DNA of 64,000 bases, taken from Streptomyces sp. Je 1-332 (GTDB lineage: Bacteria > Actinomycetota > Actinomycetes > Streptomycetales > Streptomycetaceae). Below, in pieces: positions 25,762-34,304 of this stretch. Both the position numbers and the translations under genes were made by a program. Location of the stretch: NCBI RefSeq assembly GCF_040730185.1, contig NZ_CP160402.1, forward strand, positions 310,001 to 374,000, read 5' to 3'. How positions within the stretch are numbered: the first letter of the stretch is position 1; each line of letters begins with the position of its first letter. The notes beneath the pieces were generated by a model. The model was not told the DNA's origin. It ran no database searches and worked only from the letters and a program-made list of their open reading frames with translations.

Positions 25762-28206
25762 TCAGGAGCGGTTGTTCGACCCGCGTACCGTGGTCGTCGC
25801 CGTCAGGGGCAGATCTCCGGCACTGCGCCCGGCGAGGATCTGCCAGGCACCCGCTTCGGTGCGCCATCGGTGCTCTTCCGCATCCCAGTGGCGCAGCGCC
25901 CTGGCCGGTACCTCCACCGACGCGGTCACCGTCTCGCCCGGCTCCGCCCGGACCGCGGTGAAGCCCGCGAGCCACCGGACCGGCCGCTCCACGGCGGAGT
26001 CGGGCCGCGCGAGGTAGACCTGCACCACCTCACGGCCTGGGCGCGGGCCCGTGTTGCGCAACCGCACCTCCACGAGCAGGGCCTGCCCCTCGTCGACCGT
26101 GCTCGCGACCCGGAGGCGGTCGTAACCCCACGTCGTGTAGCCCAGGCCGTGCCCGAACCAGTAGGCGGGTTCGCGGCCGGCCCGCAGCCAGGCCCGGTAG
26201 CCGATGTGGAGCCCTTCGGCGTAGGCGAGCGCGCCGTTCCGCGGGCGGGTCTCACTGACCGGTGCGTCCGTGAGCGCGGCTCCCCACGTGGTGGGCAGGC
26301 GGCCACCCGGCTCCGCCTGCCCGAAGAGGACATCGGCGAGTCCGCTCCCCGCCTCCTGACCGGGGAACCACGACAGGAGCACGGCGCCGGCCTGTTCGCG
26401 CCAGGGCAGCTCGACGGGTCCGCCCGAGTTGACGACGACCACGGTGCGCGGATTCGCGGCGGCGACCGCCGCGACCAGTTCGTCCTGGCGGCCGGGAAGG
26501 GTGAGCGAGGTGCGGTCGTGTCCCTCGGATTCGCTGCCCTCGGTGGTGCCGACGACGACCACGGCCACGTCCGCGTCCCGCGCGGCCCGGGCCGCTTCGA
26601 ACAGGGCCCGGTCGGGGTCCGGTTCGGGCGCGGCGGCCGTCACGACGACGGCGCGTCCGGTGTCGGGCGCCAGTTCACGGCGGGCCACGACGTGTGCGGC
26701 GTGGTCGGCGGGCAGCCATACCGAGGCGTGCTGTCGTGGTGGGTCGAGATGAATGACCGCGGGGTCCTCGGTGTCGCGCGCGAACTCCCCTTCCACCAAG
26801 GTCTGTTCGTCCACCGTGAGAATCATCCGGCCGTAGCCGCCCACTGCGAACGTCCACTTCCCCTCGTCTGCCGTGCGAACCAGCGCGCTGATCTCGATGG
26901 TGTGGGCCTCTGGTGCGAGAGGGGGCTCCAATTGTCTTCCCGTAAGGCGGTGTTCGGCGGACAGTTCACGTCCGTCCGCCGTCAGCACCCGCAGCAGCAC
27001 GCCAGGCTCCCCCGTGCGGGGGTTCGCGCAGCGTGCGGGGTCGAGTGGCCTCGGCCGCCCGCCCAGACCGGGCCCGGGAACGTGCAGCACCTGGGCCCGT
27101 CCTCGCAGCCGGGCCCGGATCCCCTCCAGCGGTGTCACGACGTCCGCCGGGAAGACTCCGGCACTGCCTTCTCCCTGGAGCCGCGGCGCCGTCGCGTGCC
27201 GTCCGATGACCGCGACGCTGCCGAGCGCGGAGGCGTCCAGGGGCAGGACGTTCTCGTTGCGCAGGAGTACGGTGCCGGCGGCCACCGCCCGTTGCAGCAG
27301 TCGGCGTGCGGTGCCGCTGGGCCACGCGCGCGGGGGGCGCCTTCGGCCGGAGCCCAGGGCACCAACACGGTCGGCCAGGGTGAGCAGGCGCACCACCTTG
27401 TCGTCGATGGCCTCCTCCGTGACGTGGCCGGACCGGACCGCCGCCACCAGAGCCGCGCCCCACGGGCCCTCCGGGCCCGGCATCGCGAGGTCCTGGGCCG
27501 CCGCCGCGCTCTCGGCCGTCAGGCGCACGGCTCCCCAGTCGGAGACGACGGCCCCGTCGAATCCCCACTCTCCTTTCAGCGGTTGGGCCAACAGGTCGTT
27601 GGCCGTCATCGTCGTGCCGTTGACGCGGTTGTACGCGCTCATGACGAGCCATACACCCGCGCCGACGGCGGCTTCGAACGGGGCCAGATACACCTCGCGC
27701 AACGTCCGCTCGTCCACCCGTACATCCAGGGTGAGCCGTTCGGTCTCCGAGTCGTTCGCCACGTAGTGCTTGGCGGTCGCCGCGACCCCGTGCGCCTGGA
27801 TGCCGCGGATCAGGGCGGCTCCGGTGCGCGCGGCCAGTTCGGGGTCTTCGGTCAGGCACTCGAAGTGGCGCCCTCCCAGCGGGGTGCGGTGGAGGTTCAA
27901 GGTGGGCGCGAGGACCGCGTGCACGCCCTTGCGCAGCGCCTCGAAGGCCAGCAGTTCGCCCAGCTCCCCCGCCAGTTGCTCGTCCCACAGGGAGCCAAGC
28001 GCGGAGGCGGAGGGCAGGAGCAGCGAGGGGCGGCGCTCGTCCCACTCCTCCCCCCGCACACCGGCGGGGCCGTCGGAGAAGACCATCTCCCTCAGCCCGA
28101 GGGCTGGTTCGGACCGGGTGCGCCACACGGTGGCTCCGGTCAGGAGCTCCACCTTCCGCTCCAGTTCCAGCGTGTCCACAAGACAGAGCAGTTCGTCGCG
28201 CGTCAT
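25762..28206 (-). CDS. GH3 beta-glucosidase with PA14-like insert
   Basis: The 814-residue enzyme removes terminal beta-linked glucose (or a related sugar) from oligosaccharides or glycosides. The catalytic nucleophile is D223 in GFDGAVVSDWGAV, and the substrate loop KHYVANDSETER (about 146-157) is intact. The second domain is interrupted at about 390-540 by a PA14-like module (RTADEGKWTFAVGGYGRMIL), and the C-terminus has a fibronectin III-like domain, as in bacterial GH3 enzymes of this size. No signal peptide is visible, so it acts inside the cell on imported glycosides. It lies between the secreted hydrolase and the LacI gene on the same strand. Confidence 0.92.
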   Translation of the reverse strand: MTRDELLCLVDTLELERKVELLTGATVWRTRSEPALGLREMVFSDGPAGVRGEEWDERRPSLLLPSASALGSLWDEQLAGELGELLAFEALRKGVHAVLAPTLNLHRTPLGGRHFECLTEDPELAARTGAALIRGIQAHGVAATAKHYVANDSETERLTLDVRVDERTLREVYLAPFEAAVGAGVWLVMSAYNRVNGTTMTANDLLAQPLKGEWGFDGAVVSDWGAVRLTAESAAAAQDLAMPGPEGPWGAALVAAVRSGHVTEEAIDDKVVRLLTLADRVGALGSGRRRPPRAWPSGTARRLLQRAVAAGTVLLRNENVLPLDASALGSVAVIGRHATAPRLQGEGSAGVFPADVVTPLEGIRARLRGRAQVLHVPGPGLGGRPRPLDPARCANPRTGEPGVLLRVLTADGRELSAEHRLTGRQLEPPLAPEAHTIEISALVRTADEGKWTFAVGGYGRMILTVDEQTLVEGEFARDTEDPAVIHLDPPRQHASVWLPADHAAHVVARRELAPDTGRAVVVTAAAPEPDPDRALFEAARAARDADVAVVVVGTTEGSESEGHDRTSLTLPGRQDELVAAVAAANPRTVVVVNSGGPVELPWREQAGAVLLSWFPGQEAGSGLADVLFGQAEPGGRLPTTWGAALTDAPVSETRPRNGALAYAEGLHIGYRAWLRAGREPAYWFGHGLGYTTWGYDRLRVASTVDEGQALLVEVRLRNTGPRPGREVVQVYLARPDSAVERPVRWLAGFTAVRAEPGETVTASVEVPARALRHWDAEEHRWRTEAGAWQILAGRSAGDLPLTATTTVRGSNNRS

Positions 28207-28247
28207 CCTCTACTCCTCCCGAATGATCCCGGACCCGCGCCGGTGGA

Positions 28248-30002
28248 TCAGTTGTAGACGCCGAACTCGTAGAGGGAGTAGCCGTATCCGGTGCCTCGCT
28301 CGGTTCCGTTGACCCGCACATAGCGGCCCGAACCGTTCACATCGAAGTCGTCGACACCGCCGTTGCCGCCCCGCACCTCGTGCACGGTCCTCCAGTTCTG
28401 TCCGTCGTCGGAGGTCTGGATCGTGTACGTCTTCGCGTACGACGTCTCCCAGTTGAGCTGCACGTGCTTGAAAGAGGTGGTGGAGCCCAGGTCCACCTGG
28501 AGCCACTGCGGGTCGCTCCAGTCACTGGCCCACCGGGTGTTCTGCTTGCCGTCCACCGCGTTGGCCGCGGTGCACGGGCAGTCGCCGCTGCCGGGCTGGA
28601 AGGACGAGGCGGTCGCGGGCTTGCCCTGGGCGACGTTCGTGCCGTCGACCGGGGGCACCACCACACGCACGGACCGCGTCTCGATGCCGACGTTGCCCTT
28701 GCCGTCACTGACCTTCACGTAGATCTTCCAGACACCGGGCTTGTCCGGGGCCGTGACCTTCAGCCGACCCGATCCCTGGTCCGTGACGGTCAGCGGGGTG
28801 AGGTCCTTGTTCTTGTCTATGTACATGCTGTTGGCGAGCACCTCGTAGGACAGCGCGTCGCCGTCGGGGTCGCTGACCTTGGTCGTGAGTGTGAGCGGGC
28901 TGCCCGCGGGGACCTTGCCCGCGTCGCCGTCGACGGCCAGTTCGGAGATGACCGGCGGAGTGTTGTCGCCGGCGGTGCTGCCCTGGTAGGCCTTCTTCAC
29001 CGCGTAGTACGAGAGCCTCTTCTGACCGGCGGGAAGCAGGTTGAACCACACACCACCGAAGTCGTACTCGGTGCCGTAGTGGAACATCGTGGCGCCGAGC
29101 GCGACACCTCGGTGACCGGTGACGCAGTCCCAGGCCTTCGTGTAACCGGCGGCCTTGGCCTGGTCGGTGGGCTCCTCGGGCACCCCGTTCGCGTCGTCGG
29201 GGACCTCCCACTCACCGGCGGGCCCGGTCTCGGTGACGATGTAGGGCTTGTCGTAACCGCCCTGCTCCCAGTCGGACTTGACGTCGCACGTGGCGTCGTA
29301 GGCGTTGACGGCGTACAGGTCGAGGTCAGGCGCGTTCTTCTTGTAGTACGGCCAGGCCCCGGTCCAGGCGTCGGTGGAGGTGACGGGGTGGTTGGGGTCC
29401 ACCGCGTGGATCTTCTTGGCGACGTCGTTGACGAAGGTGGTGTACGCGTTGCGCTGCTTCTCCAACTCGTCCCCGGCGTAGCAGTTCTGCAGGCCGAGCA
29501 CCGACTCGTTGCCCACGTTCCACATCAGGACGCCGGGGTTGTCCTTGTAGGTGTCCACCCACTTGGGGAACTCCTCGAGCATCTTGTCCTTGTACGCCGT
29601 GTCCGTCAGGTAGTTGACACAGCCACCGCTCCCCGGGCCGCCGCCGGGCTGGAGCCAGAAGCCCGCGACGACCTTGATGCCGTGGGCGGCCGCGGAGTCG
29701 AACAGGGGCTTGCTGGAGGCGTCGGTGCCCCAGGTCCGGATGGTGTTGACGCCCATGGACCGCAGGTCGGGCAGGTACTTGTCGGCGTCCGCGACGGAAG
29801 GGCCCCAGGTCAGGCCCTTGACCTGGTAGGGCGAGCCGTCGACGGTGAGCTGCCAGTTGCCCTGCGAACCGGTCACCTTCACGACGCTGCCTGCCGCGTG
29901 CGCCTGTGGGGCGGGAAGCACCAGGGCGGCGGTCACGAGCAGGCCCGCGGTCGCTGGAGCAATGATGCTGCGGAGGGAGGGGGCTGTGCGCGGTCTGCGC
30001 AT
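28248..30002 (-). CDS. Secreted TIM-barrel glycoside hydrolase with Ig-like and CBM32/F5-8C domains
   Basis: The 584-residue protein has a signal peptide ending at AHA (about residue 36). A TIM-barrel domain follows, with the acid/base region LMWNVGNES and a probable nucleophile Glu in YIVTETGPAGEW, resembling clan GH-A (GH2/GH5-like) enzymes. Residues about 340-445 form an Ig-like domain (PPVISELAVDGDAGKVPAGS). The last 130 residues are a discoidin/CBM32-type sugar-binding domain (NVAQGKPATASSFQPG, then YVRVNGTERGTGYGYSLYEF). It probably digests an extracellular glucan or glycoside whose products feed the cytoplasmic GH3 enzyme 41 bases downstream. The exact family is not certain. Confidence 0.85.
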   Translation of the reverse strand: MRRPRTAPSLRSIIAPATAGLLVTAALVLPAPQAHAAGSVVKVTGSQGNWQLTVDGSPYQVKGLTWGPSVADADKYLPDLRSMGVNTIRTWGTDASSKPLFDSAAAHGIKVVAGFWLQPGGGPGSGGCVNYLTDTAYKDKMLEEFPKWVDTYKDNPGVLMWNVGNESVLGLQNCYAGDELEKQRNAYTTFVNDVAKKIHAVDPNHPVTSTDAWTGAWPYYKKNAPDLDLYAVNAYDATCDVKSDWEQGGYDKPYIVTETGPAGEWEVPDDANGVPEEPTDQAKAAGYTKAWDCVTGHRGVALGATMFHYGTEYDFGGVWFNLLPAGQKRLSYYAVKKAYQGSTAGDNTPPVISELAVDGDAGKVPAGSPLTLTTKVSDPDGDALSYEVLANSMYIDKNKDLTPLTVTDQGSGRLKVTAPDKPGVWKIYVKVSDGKGNVGIETRSVRVVVPPVDGTNVAQGKPATASSFQPGSGDCPCTAANAVDGKQNTRWASDWSDPQWLQVDLGSTTSFKHVQLNWETSYAKTYTIQTSDDGQNWRTVHEVRGGNGGVDDFDVNGSGRYVRVNGTERGTGYGYSLYEFGVYN

Positions 30003-30089
30003 GGGGGTCTCCTGGGCGAGGGGGGGAAGTGCGGGGAAGGGGATTGCCTGCGAAGGGCGGAAGGGTGCCCCGCCCTTCGCAGGCCGGGC

Positions 30090-31178
30090 TCACGGCAGTT
30101 CGTAGTTCTCGTCGAGCGCCGCGCCCGCTTCGGGGTGCGTCTGGTCATAGCCGCGCGGGTCGCACTGCAGGCCGCCGACGATGCAGTGATCCACCAGCGC
30201 CTTCAGCGTCGCGTCGTCCCACGCGTTGAAGAAGTCGTAGTGGAAGGAGTGGCCGGTCCCGCTCGCCAGCCGGACCTTGGACATGTCCCCGTTGACGGGG
30301 AACGCCATCTTGAACTCGACCATCGGCAGAGCGACGGGGTGACTGGTCGGGCACACGTTGTCGTTGGTGCCGTCCTTGACCACCGGGTAGGACATATGGC
30401 TCTGGTGGTCCGGGGAGTCCAGCGTCTTGCCGTCCCAGCAACTGGGCGCCTGGAAACGGATGTTGAGCTGCGTGTCACGGCTCGTGGGGCAGACCTTGGG
30501 GAAGTCGACGTTGAAGTAGCTCTCCCCGCACTCCCACCCTTCGACGAAGCCGGGGTGGTCGCGGAACTCCTGCGCGCTCTGCATCGGACTGCCGACGACG
30601 AACCTGAGGCCCTTGGGGAACGGCCGCACACTCGTGTAGTCGGTGACCCCGGCCTTGTAGTAGATCGTCTGATCCCCTACGGGCCGTATCTCCTGGTCGC
30701 CGTTGTACAGCGTGGGCATCCAGTACGCCGACCTGTCGCCGGGGGCAAGGCACTTGGTGGACCCGGAGTCCAGGGACCCCGTGGTGCTGCTCGCGTTCGT
30801 CGTCGTGTTGCCCATGAACGTGTGGTCGTGCGACTTGCCGGGCTGCCCGGGGTAGACGATCGGGTCGTCGGGGGCGGTGTGCGACACCGAGCAGTGTGCC
30901 TGGAACTCGTGGAAGTAGCGGTGCGGCGGCTGGTCGGCCGACGGTTCGACGCCGGTGACGGGTGACTTCGCGGGGATGTACCCGTCCGCGTCGGCGTCCT
31001 CCGCCGCCGCGCGGGTGGATGCGGCCATGGTGTGGCCCGAGTGCGATGTCGCGGCCTTCGACGTCCGGGGCTCGGACGCGTGATCGGCGCTCACCGCTAT
31101 GCCACCGATGCCTAGGGAGCTCAGTAACAGGGCGCCCGCGATCAGCGCTCCCGAAATCGTTCTCGATCTCCGTGCCAT
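30090..31178 (-). CDS. Secreted DUF1996 protein
   Basis: The 362-residue protein has an Arg-led signal peptide (MARRSRTISGALIAGALLLSS). The DUF1996 domain covers most of the rest, with conserved pieces such as DDPIVYPGQPGKSHDHTFMG, SAYWMPTLY and GTGHSFHYDFFNAWDD. DUF1996 is found in fungal and actinobacterial secreted proteins linked to polysaccharide growth, but its activity is not established. It is the first gene of a minus-strand block leading to the TIM-barrel hydrolase (88 bases later), GH3 and LacI. The 26-bp palindrome upstream suggests LacI control of the whole block. Confidence 0.87.
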   Translation of the reverse strand: MARRSRTISGALIAGALLLSSLGIGGIAVSADHASEPRTSKAATSHSGHTMAASTRAAAEDADADGYIPAKSPVTGVEPSADQPPHRYFHEFQAHCSVSHTAPDDPIVYPGQPGKSHDHTFMGNTTTNASSTTGSLDSGSTKCLAPGDRSAYWMPTLYNGDQEIRPVGDQTIYYKAGVTDYTSVRPFPKGLRFVVGSPMQSAQEFRDHPGFVEGWECGESYFNVDFPKVCPTSRDTQLNIRFQAPSCWDGKTLDSPDHQSHMSYPVVKDGTNDNVCPTSHPVALPMVEFKMAFPVNGDMSKVRLASGTGHSFHYDFFNAWDDATLKALVDHCIVGGLQCDPRGYDQTHPEAGAALDENYELP

Positions 31179-31276
31179 GGAGACCTCCTGCCACGTGGAG
31201 AGGGATGGGGGGCCGGCCTGTCCGGGAGCCGTGGCCGTGCACTCCCGGAGGCCGGGGCGAGCACCCGACCGTATCT

Positions 31277-31302
31277 ACTCCGGGAGAGCGCTCTCCCGGA
31301 GT
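31277..31302. promoter_or_regulatory. 26-bp perfect LacI-type operator upstream of DUF1996 gene
   Basis: ACTCCGGGAGAGC is followed directly by its exact reverse complement. The centre AGAGCGCTCT is identical to the palindrome before the LacI gene. It lies about 100 bases upstream of the DUF1996 start, in the right place for an operator. Confidence 0.75.
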
Positions 31303-31392
31303 GTTCCCATCGTGACGCGAACGTGTCAAGAGGCAGCGCATTCTTGGATGCTGGGGAGCGCCGCACGCCTCGCTGGGACAGGTGGACACGCG

Positions 31393-31424
31393 GCGGGGCC
31401 GGGACGCGTACGTCCCGGCCCCGC
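31393..31424. terminator. 14-bp stem hairpin terminator
   Basis: GCGGGGCCGGGACG and CGTCCCGGCCCCGC pair around a CGTA loop. It lies downstream of the small secreted protein gene on the minus strand. There is no U-tract. Confidence 0.7.
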
Positions 31425-31437
31425 TTTCAGGTTGTGC

Positions 31438-31502
31438 CTCAGAGGTCGTATCTCAGAGGTCGTATCTCAGAGGTCGTGCCTCAGAAGTCGTCCTCAGAGG
31501 TG
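31438..31502. repeat. CTCAGAGGTCGTAT-like tandem repeats
   Basis: About four and a half 14-base units, with CTCAGAGGTCGTAT nearest to consensus, run up to and over the stop codon (31494-31496) of the small secreted protein. Confidence 0.85.
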
Positions 31503-31724
31503 CTGGGTGCTGGAGATGTCGGGGGCGACCACGCCGAGACCGGCGCCGGGTGTCTGCGGCGCGCCCTCGACCGACGGAGCGGTGTCGCCGATCTCGTCCA
31601 GCGCGCCCACGGCGTGGGCGGGCTCCCTCGCGTCCGCGGTGTCCGCTCCCTGGGGCGGGCTGATGGCGGCGATGACAGCCCCGGCGGCAAGAGAGGCAAC
31701 GGCCAGTACGCTTCGCTTCTTCAT
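31494..31724 (-). CDS. Small secreted protein of unknown function
   Basis: The 76-residue product begins MKKRSVLAVASLAAGAVIAA, a clear signal peptide. A 50-residue mature region follows, rich in Ala, Asp, Pro and Gly. I recognise no domain; short secreted proteins of this look are common in Streptomyces. Its stop codon lies in a tandem repeat and a strong hairpin follows. It is divergent from the YdcF-like gene. Confidence 0.6.
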   Translation of the reverse strand: MKKRSVLAVASLAAGAVIAAISPPQGADTADAREPAHAVGALDEIGDTAPSVEGAPQTPGAGLGVVAPDISSTQHL

Positions 31725-31838
31725 ACCGGGGTCAACTCCCTGTCGCGCAGAAGGGCACGGCCTGGCCCCGGAGATCACCGCAGCGGACGTCTTCGGATCC
31801 GGTGCGAAGCGGAGGGCGGCGGCGCCTACGCTGTGCGG

Positions 31839-32855
31839 ATGTTGGTCTACGCCCCGGCGGTACTCCTCTTCCTCGTCTTCTGCGTGCGCGTGGCGCGCGA
31901 GCGCAGGAAGTTCAGCAATGCCGTGATCCTGGGGCTGGCCGCGCTCTGCGCTCTCGCGGCCTGGCTGTTCCAACTGGTCAGGTCCGGCTCGGCATCGGGT
32001 CAGGCCGTGGCGTGGGCGCTGCTGGTGCTCGGCGCTCTGAGCATCCTCGTACTGACAGGCTTCCTGTTCTCCAACGGCCTGCAGATGGTGCGCAAGGAAG
32101 GCAGAAGCCCGACCAACTTGCTTTCACTGGTAGCGGCGTTGGCCATTGTGGCGGTCGTGGCGCTGGTGGTCATGGCGGTGGTCGTACGGACGCCGGTGTG
32201 GGTCGGGGTGGGCACGGCGGCCGGCGGGCTCGCCGCCTATCTCGCGTTCCTGTTCCTGTGTTTCGTCTGTTACGCGTTCCTCTACGGGCGGCTGCGCGTA
32301 CACCGCAAGGCCGACTTCGTGGTCGTCCTCGGCTCGGGGCTCGTCGGCGGGTCCACCGTGCCGCCTCTGCTGGCCAGTCGCCTCAGGCGGGCGCAGTCGG
32401 TGCACGCGCGCCTCGCCGAGCGGGGCGATGCGCCGGTGGTCATCACCTCGGGCGGCCAGGGGCCGGACGAGGACGTGCCGGAGTCCCACGCTATGGCCGA
32501 CGATCTGATCGCCCATGGATTTCCCGCGGGCCTGATCGAGCGGGAGGACCGCTCGACGACGACCGACGAGAATCTCCGGTTCAGCAAGGCGATCATGGAG
32601 AAGTCGAAGCCGGACTACCGGTGCGTCATCGTCACGAACAACTACCACGCCTTCCGTGCCGCGCTCACCGCTCGGCGGACCGGGATCAAGGGCCAGGTGG
32701 TGGGCTCGCCGACCGCCGCGTACTTCTGGCCCACCGCGACGATCCGTGAGTTCGCCGCGGTCCTCGTGGCCTACAAGCGGACCAACGCGGCGATCTGCCT
32801 GCTGCTCCTCCTCGGCGGGGTGGCCGCCTGGTGGGCCCAGCAGAACGCCTCTTGA
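31839..32855 (+). CDS. YdcF/ElyC-like (DUF218) membrane protein
   Basis: The 338-residue protein has about five N-terminal membrane segments, then a soluble DUF218 domain. Visible motifs are ADFVVVLGSGLVGGSTVPPL, VITSGGQGPDEDVPESHAMA and VIVTNNYHAFRAALTARRTG. A final helix (TNAAICLLLLLGGVAAWWA) closes it. DUF218 proteins include ElyC and SanA, which affect envelope polysaccharide precursors and vancomycin exclusion; the enzyme activity is not settled. Start ATG 31839 places the first helix at the N-terminus. It is a single gene here. Confidence 0.87.
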   Translation: MLVYAPAVLLFLVFCVRVARERRKFSNAVILGLAALCALAAWLFQLVRSGSASGQAVAWALLVLGALSILVLTGFLFSNGLQMVRKEGRSPTNLLSLVAALAIVAVVALVVMAVVVRTPVWVGVGTAAGGLAAYLAFLFLCFVCYAFLYGRLRVHRKADFVVVLGSGLVGGSTVPPLLASRLRRAQSVHARLAERGDAPVVITSGGQGPDEDVPESHAMADDLIAHGFPAGLIEREDRSTTTDENLRFSKAIMEKSKPDYRCVIVTNNYHAFRAALTARRTGIKGQVVGSPTAAYFWPTATIREFAAVLVAYKRTNAAICLLLLLGGVAAWWAQQNAS

Positions 32856-32889
32856 GGCCGCTGTAGCGGCTTGGGCGCCGAAGTCCTGG

Positions 32890-33720
32890 CTACGGCCGGC
32901 GGCGGGGCTTGCCGCGCTTACCGGCGCTCTTCGCCGCACCGCCCTTGGACGCGCCGCCGCCCTTCGAAGCGCCGCCCTTTGCTGCGCCGCCCGCACCGCT
33001 GCGGGCGTTCTTGCCCGACTTGCCCGCCGTCGGCTTGCGTCGGGCGGCGTTCTTGTCGGGGGTCTTGCGCTTCGACTGGTCCGGCGCCGCACCGGCGGCC
33101 GGGGTCTGGGAGCGGCCGCGGGAGCTGTTGACGGTGCGTCCTCGCACGATCCCGATGAAGTCCTCCACCAGGTCCGTGGTCGCGTCCTCGGGCCAGGACA
33201 GCGCGACCCGCGATTCGGGGGCTTCGGTGAGCGGCCGGTAGGTGAGGTCCTTGCGGTGGTGCAGGCGGGCGAGCGACTGGGGGACGGCGAGGACACCGAT
33301 GCCCGCGGCCACCAGTTCGATGGCGTCGGCCGTCGTCGCGGGGCGCTCGTTCGCCGGGTTTCCCGGCAGCTTCTCCCACGGGAGGGTGTCGTCGAGGGGG
33401 TGCAGGACGATCTCGTCGGCCAGGTCCTCCGCGGTCACTTCGTCGACCGCCGCGATGACGTGGTCCTTGGGGATCACCACGACGGTCGTCTCGGTGTAGA
33501 GGGGGATCGCGCTGAGGTCCGTACGGTCGACCGGCAGCCGTACGAAGCCGGCGTCGGCGCCGCCGCTGCGCAGGAGCTCGAAGGCGTCGCCGGGGGCCAC
33601 CCCCACGAGAGTCAGGGGCACGTCAGGGAGCCGCTCGTTCCAGATCCGCACCCACTTGGTGGGTGTCACCCCCGGTACGTACGCGAGCCTGAAAGAAGGG
33701 GTTACCTGCGAGTCCGTCAC
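32890..33720 (-). CDS. LysR-type ligand domain without HTH, with Lys-rich tail
   Basis: The 276-residue protein begins directly with the LysR substrate-binding fold (RLAYVPGVTPTKWVRIWNER), and continues with ELVAAGIGVLAVPQSLARLH. There is no N-terminal helix-turn-helix. The last 75 residues are a disordered basic tail with repeated KGGASKGG and KSGKNARSG units, similar in composition to Lys/Ala-rich nucleoid-protein tails. It may bind DNA through the tail or act as a ligand-dependent partner for another protein. It is divergent from the DUF5997 gene (58-base gap), and this pairing looks conserved in actinomycetes, suggesting a joint function. Confidence 0.85.
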   Translation of the reverse strand: MTDSQVTPSFRLAYVPGVTPTKWVRIWNERLPDVPLTLVGVAPGDAFELLRSGGADAGFVRLPVDRTDLSAIPLYTETTVVVIPKDHVIAAVDEVTAEDLADEIVLHPLDDTLPWEKLPGNPANERPATTADAIELVAAGIGVLAVPQSLARLHHRKDLTYRPLTEAPESRVALSWPEDATTDLVEDFIGIVRGRTVNSSRGRSQTPAAGAAPDQSKRKTPDKNAARRKPTAGKSGKNARSGAGGAAKGGASKGGGASKGGAAKSAGKRGKPRRRP

Positions 33721-33778
33721 TCCGCCAGGTTACCGGTCGTGGTCGGCGGTAGCTCACACGCTCGATACCCTGGGGACC

Positions 33779-34177
33779 ATGACGTCGCACCAGACCGCCC
33801 AGACCATGAAGCCCGCGACCGCGGCGAAGAAGCTGGGTGTGTACCTCGAGGCCACCCCCGCCGAGTTCCAGGAGGGTGTCGTCTCGCGCACCGAGCTGAA
33901 CGCCCTGCAGACCGAGCCGCCCGAGTGGCTCCAGGAGCTGCGGCGCACCGGCCCGCACCCCCGGCCGGTCGTCGCGTCGAAGCTCGGCGTGTCCATCGCC
34001 GGCCTCGCGCGCGGCGGGGTCACCGAGGCCCTCACCACGGAGCAGATCGAGGCGATCAAGACCGACAACCCGGAGTGGCTGCAGAAGGAGCGCGCCACCC
34101 AGGCCGAGGTCCGCAAGGAGACGGTACGCATCAAGGAGAAGAACGCCGCGGAGCAGGAGCGCCGGTCGCGTTCCTGA
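33779..34177 (+). CDS. DUF5997 family protein
   Basis: The 132-residue soluble protein reads KPATAAKKLGVYLEATPAEF near its start, followed by LQTEPPEWLQELRRTGPHPR. It has a repeated feature: two PEWLQ segments and two KLGV segments in the two halves. This matches DUF5997, a family of unknown function. The C-terminus is a charged helix. It is divergent from the LysR-like domain gene and ends before a very strong terminator. Confidence 0.83.
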   Translation: MTSHQTAQTMKPATAAKKLGVYLEATPAEFQEGVVSRTELNALQTEPPEWLQELRRTGPHPRPVVASKLGVSIAGLARGGVTEALTTEQIEAIKTDNPEWLQKERATQAEVRKETVRIKEKNAAEQERRSRS

Positions 34178-34193
34178 CCGCCCCAGTATCACG

Positions 34194-34240
34194 CACGACC
34201 GAGCCCCCGGACTGACTCGACAGCCGGGGGCTCGGTCGTG
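34194..34240. terminator. 17-bp stem terminator
   Basis: CACGACCGAGCCCCCGG (34194-34210) pairs exactly with 34224-34240 around a 13-base loop. It follows the DUF5997 stop by 17 bases. Confidence 0.85.
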
Positions 34241-34304
34241 TGCGCCCGCCCCACACACCCGCCCCCGTGGCAAGCGCGGCCGGGGGCCCTGCGAAGCTGA
34301 TCGT

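Noticed and set aside
28380..30965. 861-residue plus-strand ORF
   Set aside because: Antisense shadow over the secreted hydrolase and DUF1996 genes; no motifs.
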